DNA from: Planctomyces sp. SH-PL62
Lineage (GTDB): Bacteria > Planctomycetota > Planctomycetia > Isosphaerales > Isosphaeraceae
Direction of reading: 5' to 3'
DNA: 64,000 nucleotides
NCBI RefSeq assembly: GCF_001610895.1
Contig: NZ_CP011273.1
Coordinates: 4,712,001-4,776,000, forward strand
The position numbers were made by a program, and so were the translations under genes. The notes under the pieces are model-generated. The model saw nothing but the letters and a program-made list of their open reading frames with translations, did not search any database and was not told the DNA's origin. Every line of letters starts with the position of its first letter. Within the stretch, counting starts at the first letter, position 1. Positions 35,457 to 44,216 of this stretch are shown here, piece by piece.

Positions 35457-36736
35457 CTTCCGACCCCGCTCCGGCCGACGGGGGCATGTTCCGGTCGCTC
35501 TCCAACCGGAACTATCGCCTGTATTTCGCGGGCCAGGGCGTGAGCCTGATCGGCACCTGGCTGCAAGCTGCGGCGGTCCGTTGGCTGGTCTATGAGCAGA
35601 CGGGCTCGGCCGACCGGCTCGGCGTCATCGAGATGGCGAACCTGATGCCGGGGCTGGTCGTCGGCCTGTTCGCCGGGGCCATCTCGGATCGGGTCGCTCC
35701 TCGCGCGATGATCCTGGCGATGGAAGTCGGCCAGATGGCCTGCGCCTTCGTACTGGCGAGCCTTGTCGCCGCCGGGACGATCCAGTTCTGGCAGATGGCC
35801 GTGATCCTGGCGACGGCCCGGGTCTGCGTCTCGTTCGAGCTGCCGAGTCGGCACGTCTTTCTCTACGAGCTGGTCGGCCCGGAGCGTCTGACGAACGCCA
35901 TCGCCCTGAACGCCGGGATGTTCAACGCGACCCGCGTGATCGGGCCGGCCCTGGCGGGCGTGGGCTTCGCGGTTCTGGGCGCGGCGGGCTGCTTCACGCT
36001 GAACGCCGTGAGCTACCTGGCCGCGATCGCCTCGGTCCTGGCGATCCGTGTCCCCCCGCGGACCCGCGCGGGCCTGTCCAGCGGGGCGGCCCTGCGCGAC
36101 GTGATCGCCGGCCTGGTGTACCTACGAGGCGAGCGGCGGATCTCCGGCCACCTGGCCTTGATGGGATTCTTCGGCCTGATGGGCATGGGTTACGAGGCGA
36201 TGACGCCCGTCTTCGCCCGGACGATCCTCGGGGTGGACGTCGGCGGGTACAGCGTCTTGCTCGCCAGTGGGGGGGCCGGGGCGACGCTCGGGGCCCTGAC
36301 GGTGGCGAGGATGGGGGACGACGTCCGCAAGGAGCGGATGGTCGTTTACGGCATGCTCTGCTTCTCAACGTTCCTGCTGGCCGCCTCGCTGTTCCCGATC
36401 TGGTCTTCCCCGACATGGCCGTCCCTCGCCCGGCTGGGGTCGGGCGCGGTTTGCCTGTTCGGAGCCTGGTTCGGGGCGGCCTTCTTCTACTCGTCCACGC
36501 AAACCCTGATCCAGATGCGGATCCCCGCCCAGCTTCGGGGCCGGATCATGGGCGTCTGGATGGTCGTCTTCTCCGGCTCGGTGCCGCTCGGAGCCCTGTG
36601 GACGGGCCGCGCAGCGTCGATTTGGGGCGTCTGCCCGGTGATGGGCTGCTCGGCCGCCGTCTGCCTCACGACCGGGGCGCTGCTGCTCCTGCTTCAGGGC
36701 CGTGACGACTCGTCGAAGGTGAGGCAGGGGGCCTGA
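35453..36736 (+). CDS. MFS transporter (MFS_3/enterobactin-exporter type)
   Basis: 427 residues. The ATG overlaps the stop of the permease. Start block MFRSLSNRNYRLYFAGQGVSLIGTWLQAAAVRWLVYEQTGSA and the loop FAGAISDRVAPRAMILAMEVGQM (motif A region) are typical of the EntS/DUF894-type MFS exporters. About eleven to twelve transmembrane helices, with SFELPSRHVFLYELVGPERLTNAIALN and QMRIPAQLRGRIMGVWMVVFSG conserved. Function is probably efflux of a small molecule. Coupling to a nucleobase-type permease is unusual. A hairpin terminator follows at 36744. Confidence 0.9.
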   Translation: MTSDPAPADGGMFRSLSNRNYRLYFAGQGVSLIGTWLQAAAVRWLVYEQTGSADRLGVIEMANLMPGLVVGLFAGAISDRVAPRAMILAMEVGQMACAFVLASLVAAGTIQFWQMAVILATARVCVSFELPSRHVFLYELVGPERLTNAIALNAGMFNATRVIGPALAGVGFAVLGAAGCFTLNAVSYLAAIASVLAIRVPPRTRAGLSSGAALRDVIAGLVYLRGERRISGHLALMGFFGLMGMGYEAMTPVFARTILGVDVGGYSVLLASGGAGATLGALTVARMGDDVRKERMVVYGMLCFSTFLLAASLFPIWSSPTWPSLARLGSGAVCLFGAWFGAAFFYSSTQTLIQMRIPAQLRGRIMGVWMVVFSGSVPLGALWTGRAASIWGVCPVMGCSAAVCLTTGALLLLLQGRDDSSKVRQGA

Positions 36737-36743
36737 AAAAGAG

Positions 36744-36770
36744 AAAACCCCGAGGGGATCCCCGGGGTTC
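36744..36770. terminator. bidirectional intrinsic terminator
   Basis: AACCCCG (36746-36752) pairs with CGGGGTT (36763-36769), and the loop can extend the stem. Read leftwards the stem is followed by TTTTCTCTTTTTC, a good T-run for the ferredoxin gene. It also lies just 9 bases after the MFS stop. Confidence 0.75.
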
Positions 36771-36819
36771 GTCAGGCTCGGCGAGGGCGTCCGGTCCGCG
36801 AAGGGCGGGCCGTCGGCGA

Positions 36820-37125
36820 TCAGCTCCGCTTACGGCTCTTGTCGCAGGACTCCGCTTCGAGGGCGTCCTTCTTCTCGTTGATGTTCGGGCTCTGAGGCGA
36901 CATCTCGGCGTTGAGCGCCGTGAATTCCTTCCACTCCTCGGGGAGGTTGTCCTCGTGGAAGATGGCCTCGACCGGACACTCGGGGACGCAGGCCTCGCAG
37001 TCGATGCATTCGTCCGGATGGATGTACAGCATCTGGGCGCCTTCGTAGAAGCAATCCACGGGGCAGACCACGACGCAATCCGTGTATTTGCAATCGAAGC
37101 AGGGCTCTGCGACGACGTGAGCCAT
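36820..37125 (-). CDS. fdxA: seven-iron ferredoxin (3Fe-4S/4Fe-4S)
   Basis: 101 residues from the ATG at 37125, with GAGGAG 8 bases upstream. Cysteine pattern close to Azotobacter ferredoxin I: Cys9, Cys17 and Cys50 for the 3Fe-4S cluster, and Cys21, Cys40, Cys43 and Cys46 for the 4Fe-4S cluster; Cys12 and Cys25 are extra, as in that protein. Motifs [19 protein letters not shown] and [19 protein letters not shown]. It is a soluble low-potential electron carrier. The C-terminal tail ([20 protein letters not shown]) matches the long form of the family. No redox partner gene is adjacent. Confidence 0.95.
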   Translation of the reverse strand: MAHVVAEPCFDCKYTDCVVVCPVDCFYEGAQMLYIHPDECIDCEACVPECPVEAIFHEDNLPEEWKEFTALNAEMSPQSPNINEKKDALEAESCDKSRKRS

Positions 37126-37297
37126 GAACGGACTCCTCAAACTATCAATCGGATCGAACCAGGCAGGGAGAGGCCGCCCGCGCGGCAGCGGCCCAGCAAG
37201 ATAGCAATCTTAGGGTCGTCGCGTCGGGTGGTCAAGAGATGCAGGCGGGGCCTGCGGCGGGGGCGTGGGCCCCCACCGGCCGCGATCGATCCATTCG

Positions 37298-37906
37298 TCA
37301 AGGCTTGACGCGCTTGGCCCCGGTGATGGTGATCGGCTTCACGGGGACGTTCTGGAGGCCGCCACGATCCTGGACCGGGGTCTTGGCGATGGCGTCGACG
37401 ACGTCCATGCCCTCGACGACCTTGCCGAAGACCGTGTAGCCGCCGCCGTAGGTGTCGAGGGGGGCGTTGTCGGCGTGGTTGATGTAGAACTGGCAGGTCG
37501 CCGAGTTGGGATTGTTCTGCCGCGCCATGGCGATCGTGCCGCGCTTGTTGGACAGGCCGTTGCTCGATTCGTTCGGGATCGCGGCGCGGACGCCTTCCGT
37601 CTTCTCGCGGAGAGTGGCGTCGTGGCCTCCACCCTGGATCATGAAGCCGGAGATCACCCGGTGGAAGATCAGGTTGCTGTAGAAGCCGTCGTCGACGTAC
37701 TTGAGGAAGTTCTCGACGGTCTTCGGGGCCTTCTTGGCGTCGAGTTCGACGACGATCTTCCCCTCGGTGGTGTCGATTTCCACGCGGGGGTTCTCGTCGG
37801 CGCCCTGGGCGCCGGCGGGCGTGCTGAAGGCCAGGCAGGCGCCCAGGCCGAGGATCATCCCGCAGATCAAGGTCGTCGAGATCATGGTGCGTCCAGACGT
37901 CGTCAC
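37298..37906 (-). CDS. exported cyclophilin-type peptidyl-prolyl isomerase
   Basis: 202 residues from a GTG at 37906 with GGAGAG upstream; an ATG seven codons later is a weaker option. Signal peptide about residues 1-33 (ICGMILGLGACLAFSTPAGAQG). The cyclophilin domain is VEIDTTEGKIVVELDAKKAPKTVENFLKYVDDGFY, FHRVISGFMIQGGGHD (active-site Arg in FHRV), GTIAMARQNNPNSATCQFYI and GYTVFGKVVEGMDVVD. It catalyses cis-trans isomerisation of Xaa-Pro bonds and should act in the periplasm. Single gene. Confidence 0.95.
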   Translation of the reverse strand: MTTSGRTMISTTLICGMILGLGACLAFSTPAGAQGADENPRVEIDTTEGKIVVELDAKKAPKTVENFLKYVDDGFYSNLIFHRVISGFMIQGGGHDATLREKTEGVRAAIPNESSNGLSNKRGTIAMARQNNPNSATCQFYINHADNAPLDTYGGGYTVFGKVVEGMDVVDAIAKTPVQDRGGLQNVPVKPITITGAKRVKP

Positions 37907-38055
37907 GTCGTTCTCTCCGTGTTCGCGTTCGCGAGACCGTCGCCGAAGGGCCGGGCGACGGCCCTCCCCTCGGCGCGAAAACTCAATCCCGCCAACCTAA
38001 CACGGCGGATCGCGGCTGTCGAGCGAGCGCGCCGAGCCGCCAGGCCGGGCCGCGC

Positions 38056-38805
38056 TCAGGCGTCGCGGCGGCAGACGAAGCAGTCCTGATGCGCGTCCCA
38101 GGCGGCGTCGCCGTGCTGGACGAAGGTCAGCCCCTCCACGGCGCGGATCTGGTCGAGGACCCAATCGACGTGGGAGACCGACGTGCCGTAGTGCCACTCG
38201 GTCCCCGGATACCGGACGTAGCCGAAGCGGTCGCGGTCGTAGGCCGAGGCCAGTTCCGCAAGGGCCGCATCGTCATGGCCGTAGTGGAAAGCCCGGGTCG
38301 CCATGAATTCGTGGGCGCGGCGGCCATGGGTCGTGAAGATCAGGACGCCGCCGGGCCGCAACGCGGCGTGGAAGGCCCTCAGGAAGCGCACCCACTTCGG
38401 GCCTTCCAGGTGGGTGAACAACGACCCGACCCAGACGAGGTCGTAGTGCCCGGCCCGGACGGGGATGTCTTCCGGGTCGTCGCACGAGTAGACTGGAACG
38501 GCGTCGAACGTGGAGGCGCAGAAGTCGACGCCCTCGCGGCTCATGTCGCAGGCGGTGATCTCGGCGTTCGGGAAGCCCATCCGGAGCCAGCGGATGACGC
38601 GGCCCTGCCCGCAGGGGAGGTCCAGGATGGTCTCGACGCCGAACGGGCTGGCGCCCGCTTCGGTGCGACCGGCGGCCTTCAGGCCCTCCTGGATGCAGTC
38701 GAGCGCCGAGCGGCCGACGCGGAAGTAGTGCTCCATCCCCGCGAAGTCCATCTGCTCGTGCGGGGACAGCGTGCGGTTCAGCGTCTCTTCGGCCGACTGG
38801 TTCAT
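38056..38805 (-). CDS. class I SAM-dependent methyltransferase
   Basis: 249 residues. SAM motif ILDLPCGQGRVIRWL (about residues 60-74), acidic partner ITACDMSREGVDFC near 93, and motif post-I DLVWVGSLFTHLEGPKW followed by HAALRPGGVLIFTTHG. The C-terminal part holds a YVRYPGTEWHYGTSVSHVDWVLDQI segment, seen in glycan- or lipid-associated methyltransferases. Substrate unknown. Monocistronic; located behind the TPR gene with a hairpin between. Confidence 0.88.
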   Translation of the reverse strand: MNQSAEETLNRTLSPHEQMDFAGMEHYFRVGRSALDCIQEGLKAAGRTEAGASPFGVETILDLPCGQGRVIRWLRMGFPNAEITACDMSREGVDFCASTFDAVPVYSCDDPEDIPVRAGHYDLVWVGSLFTHLEGPKWVRFLRAFHAALRPGGVLIFTTHGRRAHEFMATRAFHYGHDDAALAELASAYDRDRFGYVRYPGTEWHYGTSVSHVDWVLDQIRAVEGLTFVQHGDAAWDAHQDCFVCRRDA

Positions 38806-38924
38806 CCCTTCAACTCCCGGCGGGCCCCGACCTGGTCGCGCGGCCGGAGACTCTCCCTCGGCCGTCCAGGTCGGACGCGGCCCACCTTAACGATCGTCGC
38901 GACTCTGGCAAGGCCGGAACGCCG

Positions 38925-38956
38925 AAGGGCGGCGAGGGTCTCCCCCGGCCGCCCTT
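38925..38956 (-). terminator. hairpin terminator after the TPR gene
   Basis: AAGGGCGGC (38925-38933) pairs with GCCGCCCTT (38948-38956) around a 14-base loop, 37 bases beyond the TPR stop. There is no long T-run. Confidence 0.5.
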
Positions 38957-38992
38957 CTTGCGACGATCTCGATGACGCGATCCGGGGGCGGC

Positions 38993-41900
38993 TCAGCGCC
39001 CGTCGACGTCGATCTGGTTGACCAGCCGCACGGCCTCATCGGCCATGTCCGGGCTGAGCTGGTCCTTCGAGGCGATGGCCTTCGACAGGTGATCCTTGGC
39101 GCGGTTGCCGCGGGCCTTGTCGGCGGCGATCAGCTTGCCGTAGTGGTAGTGCAGCACGGCCAGCTCCGGGGATCGCTTGAGCCCTTCCTGGTAGGACTCC
39201 TCGGCGTCGGCGGGACGGCCGACCGATTCCTGGATGGCGCCCAGCGTGTCGTAGAACTCGCCGGGGAGGGCGGCCGGGTTGGCCCGTGCGACCAGGGCCT
39301 GCGCGAGTTCCAGGGCCTCCTGGCTGCGGCCCAGGGAGCTGTGGAGCACCCAGGCCTTGTTGTTGACGGCCTCGATCGACCCCGGCTGGAGCTGCAGGAC
39401 GCGGTCGTACTGCTCGACGGCCCGCTCGAAGTAGGGCCGGGCCTTGTCCGGGTCCGGCTGGCTTTCGGCGAGGGAGAGGAGCAGATCGCCCAGGTTCAGG
39501 TGAGAGACCGGCGAATCGAGGAGCGTCGCGGCCTTCTCGGAGAGCGGCAGGGCCAGTTCCAGTCGGCGAGCCTTGTGGAAGCCGACCGCCGCGGCCAGGA
39601 GGGTCGTCCCCTTGGCGTCGCGGTTGGCGATCTCGGCGGCGAGCCGCTTGGCCTCTTCGAGCCCGGCGGGGCGTGCGGCCGGGCTGGCCGGGTCGGGCTC
39701 GGCCAGGAGCTGCACGTACTGGGCGACGATCGAGGGGTCCGCCGGTTCGGCGTCCAGGCCCCGCTTCAGCGCGGCGAGGGCCGCCGGGCGGCGATTCCGC
39801 TTCAGCTCGATATCGGCCATCACCTGATAGGCGTCGGCGAACTTGGGATCGGCGGCGAGGGCCGCTTCGAGCTGGCTGACGGCCTTCGTCCGCGAGGCCT
39901 CGCGCTGGGCGTCGCTGACGCCCGAGGCGTCGAGGGCGCGGGCCTGGAGCAGGACCGCCTCGCGGCTCCCCTTCTCAACGCCGAGGACGTAGTCGGCCTG
40001 CTGGAGCGCCTCGTCGACCTGGCCGACCTTGAGCGCCGCCTTGCCGAGCGAGACCCGGACGTCGAGGCGACGGGGCTCACGCTCGACCGCCTGGGCGTAG
40101 GCCTTGGCGACGTCGATCGGGCGGTTCTGCGAGGCGAACAGCCGGGCCCGCAAGATCGGACCGACCGACGAGTTCTTGGCGACCCTGTCGATCTCCTCGG
40201 TGATGCTCACGGCCTGCGTGTAGTCGCCCCGGCGAGCCGCCTGGTCGCACTCGGCCTGGAGGATGGCGAGGTTGGTGGGGAACTTCGTCCGGTACTCGCG
40301 GATGAGGTTCGCCGCCTTCTCGTCGAGCGAGCGGAGCTTCGCCTCGTCGCCCGCGGCCATCGCGTCGGCGGCGGCCAGGGAGACCACCTCGACGAGGCCG
40401 GCGGCGAGGTTGCCGTCGCTGGGCGACTCGGAGACGAGGCCCTGGAGCATCCGCTCGGCGCCTTCGTAGTCCTTCTGATGACGGTAGACGTCCACGAGCA
40501 TGCGACGGTAGACGCCGGTCGAGTCGTCCTTCGCCTTCGATTCCACGAATTGCAGGCCCTTGGCCGGATCGCCCCCCTTGGCGAGGATCAGGTACTTCGC
40601 CTGGACGAGCGGAATCGACGTCGGCTGGGCCTCAAGGCCCTCGTCGACGACCCGGATGGTCCGCTCGGCGGAAGTCTCCATCGGGGGCGTCTCGTTCTCG
40701 ACGGCGGCCATCATCAGGTAGAGGACGTCGGGGGCTTTCTCGCCGTCCTTCGAGAGCAGGTCGACGGCCTTCCTGAGGAGCGCCGTCGCGTCGTCGTACT
40801 GCTTGGCCTGCATGTGAAGGAATGCGCGGGTGACGACGGCCGAAGCGTTCGTCGGGTGGTCCTTCAGGACGAGTTCGAGCTGGGCGAGGGCGGACGAGGC
40901 TTCGTCGTGCTGGCGATAGAAATTCGCGGCGCGGACGCGCTCGTCGGGGTTGGGCGGGTTCGTCTCGTCGCCGAGCAGCGAGGCCAGTTCCGCCTTGGCG
41001 ACGGGCCACTGCTTCTTGGCGACGAGGGCGGTGACCAGCTGCCAGCGGTCGGCGCGGGTCAGGGCGCCCGACTCGTTGTTCCGCTTCAGCTCCTCGAATC
41101 GTCGGATCGCGTCATCGACGTTGCCGTTCTGGAGCGACAGGTTCGCCAGGGCGGACTGGGCGGCCGACATGAGGGTCACGCCCGCCTCGACCTCCTTGCT
41201 GGGCCGGTCGCGGACGATGCTCTCGAGGGCCTTGGAGGCCTCGGCGACGGAGCCCGAGCGGCCGTCGAGCTGAGCCTTCCAGAAGGCGACGATCTTGTTC
41301 TCGGGGTCCTTCTTGAGGGCCTCGTCGAAGTGGGCGATGGCCGCGGCGATCTCGCCGCGCTTCAGGGCGAGCTGGCCTTCGAGGATGTCGCCGGTGGCGC
41401 CTTCCTTCCAGCGGCTCCGGACCTTGGCGACCACCGCGGCGGCGGCGTCGAGGTTGTTGCGGCTCATCTCGAGCTGGGCGAGCTGGACCCAGGGGGCGGA
41501 GCTATCCGAACGCTCGCCCAGCTCGGCCAGGAGCTTGCGGGCGTCGTCGACGCGGTCGAGCGAGTCGTTGAGGATCTGGGCCCGCATCATCGAGAGGGTC
41601 ACGTCGTCCGGGTGCTGGACGAGGAACGCGCCGAGCGACTTCTCGGCGTCGTCGGCCTTGCCGTCCTTGGCGAGGAACGCGGCCTCGAGGCCGGCGATCT
41701 CGGAGGCGTTGGGGAACTTGGCCTTGGCGGCGGCAAGTTGCTTCCGGGCCTCTTCCTTCTTGCCTTGCTGCTCCAGGATGAGGACCGCCAGGTTCTCGGC
41801 CGCCGGGGGGGCCTGGCCGGTCTTGCGGAGGGCGTCGATCCGCGCCATGGCCTCGTCGGGCCGACCGCGCTGGACGTCGATCTGGGCGAGCCGGAGCGTC

Positions 41901-43621
41901 GAGCCGCCGTCGGACTTATCGCCGAGCTTGGCGACCTTCTCGAACTCCTGAGCGGCCCGTTCAAGGTCTCCGGGCCCTCGGCGGGCCTGGAAAAGCTCGC
42001 CGCTGAGCTGGTGCAGGACGACCTTCATCTCGCCAGGGATGGTCCCCTGGGCGAGCTGCTTGGAGAGCGAATCGATGATCGGCGCGGCTTCCTCGGGGTA
42101 TCCGGCCTGGAGGATGGTCCAGGCGGCCCAGAACTCATACTGGGGGTCGAGGCTGGACATCCTCAGGGCGTTCTGGAGGTACTGGCGCCCCAGCGACTGC
42201 TCCTGATTGAGCACCAGGGCGACGCCGTAGCGGGCCTGCGCCTCGGCGACCTCGGGGAGCTGTTGGGCGGCGGCCTTGAGGTGCGCCAGCGCGCTGGCCC
42301 GGAGCTTGGGCTGGGGCTTGGCCGGGGCGTCGGCCGGATCGGGCTTCTTCGTCGCCGAGGCGACCACTCCCGATTCCTCCAGCTCGACGGCCCCCTGGAA
42401 GAGGTGCCCGAGCCCCTGATAGCGGGGTTCGGCCGCGGCCAGCAGGGCCTGGATGTGGGGAGCGGCCTTCGCCACCCGCGCCGAGTCGTCGGCCTGGACC
42501 AGCGCCATCTCGGCGCCGACGGTGTGGAGCCCGAGCACGATCAGCGAGGAGCTGGGCCGTAGCGCGAGGGGCGAGGCCAGGGCCTCGTTGACAACCTGGA
42601 GGCAGCGGTCGCGCTGGCGGCGGAACCGGAGGTGGTCGGCGTAGGTCAGATAGATCTGGTAATCGACCAGCTCGCCCGCCTTCCGACTCGTCTCGAAGAG
42701 GGTCGCGAGCTGCTGCTCGATGGTCTCGATCAGGGCCTCGGTCGTGGCGTCTCCCTCGACCTGCGACATCCGCACGAGCGAGCGCTGGGTCTGCTCCAGG
42801 AGGTAGCTCAGGCGGGTGGCCCGCTGCGAGCCGGGCTCGGCGGAGGCGAGGAACCGATCGGAGAGGGCGACCATCCCCTTGACGATCTCGGCCCGGGCGG
42901 CCGGATCGGACTCGTTCTGGACGTCGAGGGCGGCGAGCCGGAGCTTGGCCATGAGGTCGGTCGGCGCGGCGTCGTCGGCCAGGGCGAGCTTTCGGCCCGC
43001 GGCCAAAGCCGCGTCGCGGCCGGGGGCGTCGTTCGTGGCGACGGCCAGGCGGGCCTGGGTCAGGAGCCTGCGGACCTCGGGGGCCTCGCCGGCGACAAGG
43101 CGGTCGTACAGCGTCCGCACCTCGGCGAGGTTCGGAGTGCGGGACTCAAGCCCGTCGAAGGCCAGCACGAAGGCGGCGTCGAGGTTCTCGGGGTCGATCG
43201 TCGCGACTTCCTTCGCCCAGTAGACGGCGTCCGACGCGACGTCGTCGGCCATGGCGAGCTGGAGCAGACGGACCCGAGGCCCCTTGAGGTTCTTATCGAA
43301 CTTCACCGCCTTGATGAGGTGGTCCGTGCGTTCGGTCCGCAGGGCGTCGCGACGCTCGGCGGGGGCGGACTTCAGCATCTCATCGTAGAGTTCGGCGAAC
43401 TCTTCATGGATCGCGGAGTTCTTGCTCTCCGACTGGAGCGCCTGCTTGAAGTAGATCTCGGCGTCCGCCAGTCGCCCGGCGTCGCGCGCCGTCCGAGCCT
43501 GTTTGAGCACGCTCTGCGAGGAGGGGGGGGCGAGTGTGGACGAGATCGCGATCACGCCGACCACGGCGACCGCGACGAAGAGTCCCGAGAGGATCAACAG
43601 AGGCTTCCAGCGGACGGTCAT
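38993..43621 (-). CDS. very large TPR-repeat protein with N-terminal membrane anchor
   Basis: 1542 residues, with AAGGAG upstream of the ATG. One hydrophobic helix (about residues 8-28) then TPR units to the end, starting with LKQARTARDAGRLADAEIYFKQALQ and ending with DTLGAIQESVGRPADAEESYQEGLKRSPELAVLHYHYGKL. The repeats are spaced over the whole length with linkers rich in Ala, Lys and Asp, so the domain should form a long superhelix outside the cytoplasm or in the periplasm. Large TPR proteins often assemble with secretion or polysaccharide machinery. No partner gene is close. Size is well above the usual TPR proteins. No C-terminal anchor seen. Confidence 0.92.
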   Translation of the reverse strand: MTVRWKPLLILSGLFVAVAVVGVIAISSTLAPPSSQSVLKQARTARDAGRLADAEIYFKQALQSESKNSAIHEEFAELYDEMLKSAPAERRDALRTERTDHLIKAVKFDKNLKGPRVRLLQLAMADDVASDAVYWAKEVATIDPENLDAAFVLAFDGLESRTPNLAEVRTLYDRLVAGEAPEVRRLLTQARLAVATNDAPGRDAALAAGRKLALADDAAPTDLMAKLRLAALDVQNESDPAARAEIVKGMVALSDRFLASAEPGSQRATRLSYLLEQTQRSLVRMSQVEGDATTEALIETIEQQLATLFETSRKAGELVDYQIYLTYADHLRFRRQRDRCLQVVNEALASPLALRPSSSLIVLGLHTVGAEMALVQADDSARVAKAAPHIQALLAAAEPRYQGLGHLFQGAVELEESGVVASATKKPDPADAPAKPQPKLRASALAHLKAAAQQLPEVAEAQARYGVALVLNQEQSLGRQYLQNALRMSSLDPQYEFWAAWTILQAGYPEEAAPIIDSLSKQLAQGTIPGEMKVVLHQLSGELFQARRGPGDLERAAQEFEKVAKLGDKSDGGSTLRLAQIDVQRGRPDEAMARIDALRKTGQAPPAAENLAVLILEQQGKKEEARKQLAAAKAKFPNASEIAGLEAAFLAKDGKADDAEKSLGAFLVQHPDDVTLSMMRAQILNDSLDRVDDARKLLAELGERSDSSAPWVQLAQLEMSRNNLDAAAAVVAKVRSRWKEGATGDILEGQLALKRGEIAAAIAHFDEALKKDPENKIVAFWKAQLDGRSGSVAEASKALESIVRDRPSKEVEAGVTLMSAAQSALANLSLQNGNVDDAIRRFEELKRNNESGALTRADRWQLVTALVAKKQWPVAKAELASLLGDETNPPNPDERVRAANFYRQHDEASSALAQLELVLKDHPTNASAVVTRAFLHMQAKQYDDATALLRKAVDLLSKDGEKAPDVLYLMMAAVENETPPMETSAERTIRVVDEGLEAQPTSIPLVQAKYLILAKGGDPAKGLQFVESKAKDDSTGVYRRMLVDVYRHQKDYEGAERMLQGLVSESPSDGNLAAGLVEVVSLAAADAMAAGDEAKLRSLDEKAANLIREYRTKFPTNLAILQAECDQAARRGDYTQAVSITEEIDRVAKNSSVGPILRARLFASQNRPIDVAKAYAQAVEREPRRLDVRVSLGKAALKVGQVDEALQQADYVLGVEKGSREAVLLQARALDASGVSDAQREASRTKAVSQLEAALAADPKFADAYQVMADIELKRNRRPAALAALKRGLDAEPADPSIVAQYVQLLAEPDPASPAARPAGLEEAKRLAAEIANRDAKGTTLLAAAVGFHKARRLELALPLSEKAATLLDSPVSHLNLGDLLLSLAESQPDPDKARPYFERAVEQYDRVLQLQPGSIEAVNNKAWVLHSSLGRSQEALELAQALVARANPAALPGEFYDTLGAIQESVGRPADAEESYQEGLKRSPELAVLHYHYGKLIAADKARGNRAKDHLSKAIASKDQLSPDMADEAVRLVNQIDVDGR

Positions 43622-44216
43622 CGGGCTAGTCTCCTTCAGCTCGAGGTGCCGGGCCGACCCGTAGGCGGGATCCGCGACGCTGAACCTTCCGGGTTCGCGC
43701 GCGGCGCCTTGCGAGTCGGGCGTTGTGTGTCAGAGGAGATCGAAATCGGCGTCGACGGGACGACGCGGGTTCCGCCGGGAGGCGGGGACGGGGGGCGTGG
43801 TGCGATGTCCAGCGAGGGGAGTGGCGTTAATGCGCGCCCGACCCGGCCTCAAAGTCGCAATCCTTTGCCGTAGCGTCCCTGCATCGAGGCAATGCTCAAA
43901 ATAGGGCTTCCCCTCCCCGAGTTCAAGCCGACTTTCCGCAACCCGGAGATTCCGCAGATCGTGCATGCCCGGAGCGGCCCGTCTGGCCTGGCCGCTCGAC
44001 GCCGACGATTCCCATCCCGGGTCGATCTGCGGTTGGATTTTCCTTGCCGTGCGAACCGCGTCGACGCCAGAGTGAGTCGGAACCCCCGGGAACCGCCCAT
44101 CGGCCGGATCGAGCCCTCGATCGAAGGCGTTCGTCCAGCCGGATCGCCGAGGAGGTCGGTTCGGCGAGCGAACTCGCCCCGACCGGACGATCGATCAACC
44201 TGGAGAGCGGGGCTCG
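43622..44216. other. 595-bp divergent intergenic region
   Basis: Separates the TPR gene (leftwards) from the HEAT-repeat gene (rightwards), so it should hold both promoters. The open frame on the minus strand at 43730-43966 (78 residues, ending VDADFDLL) has no ribosome site or recognisable domain, and its codon choice in the first half is unlike that of the neighbours. I treat it as non-coding or a decayed remnant. No clear promoter pair stands out. Confidence 0.45.

Noticed and set aside
37241-37290. GC-rich inverted repeats (GCAGGC/GCCTGC) after the cyclophilin gene
   Set aside because: Short stems without a T-run; such matches are common by chance in this base composition.
38972-42562. 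A 1196-residue plus-strand open frame antisense to the TPR gene
   Set aside because: The Leu/Gly/Arg/Asp-rich translation has no recognisable fold, while the minus strand shows clear TPR repeats and a ribosome site.
43730-43966. A 78-residue minus-strand open frame in the TPR-HEAT intergenic gap
   Set aside because: No ribosome site, no domain, and uneven codon choice. A decayed remnant cannot be excluded.
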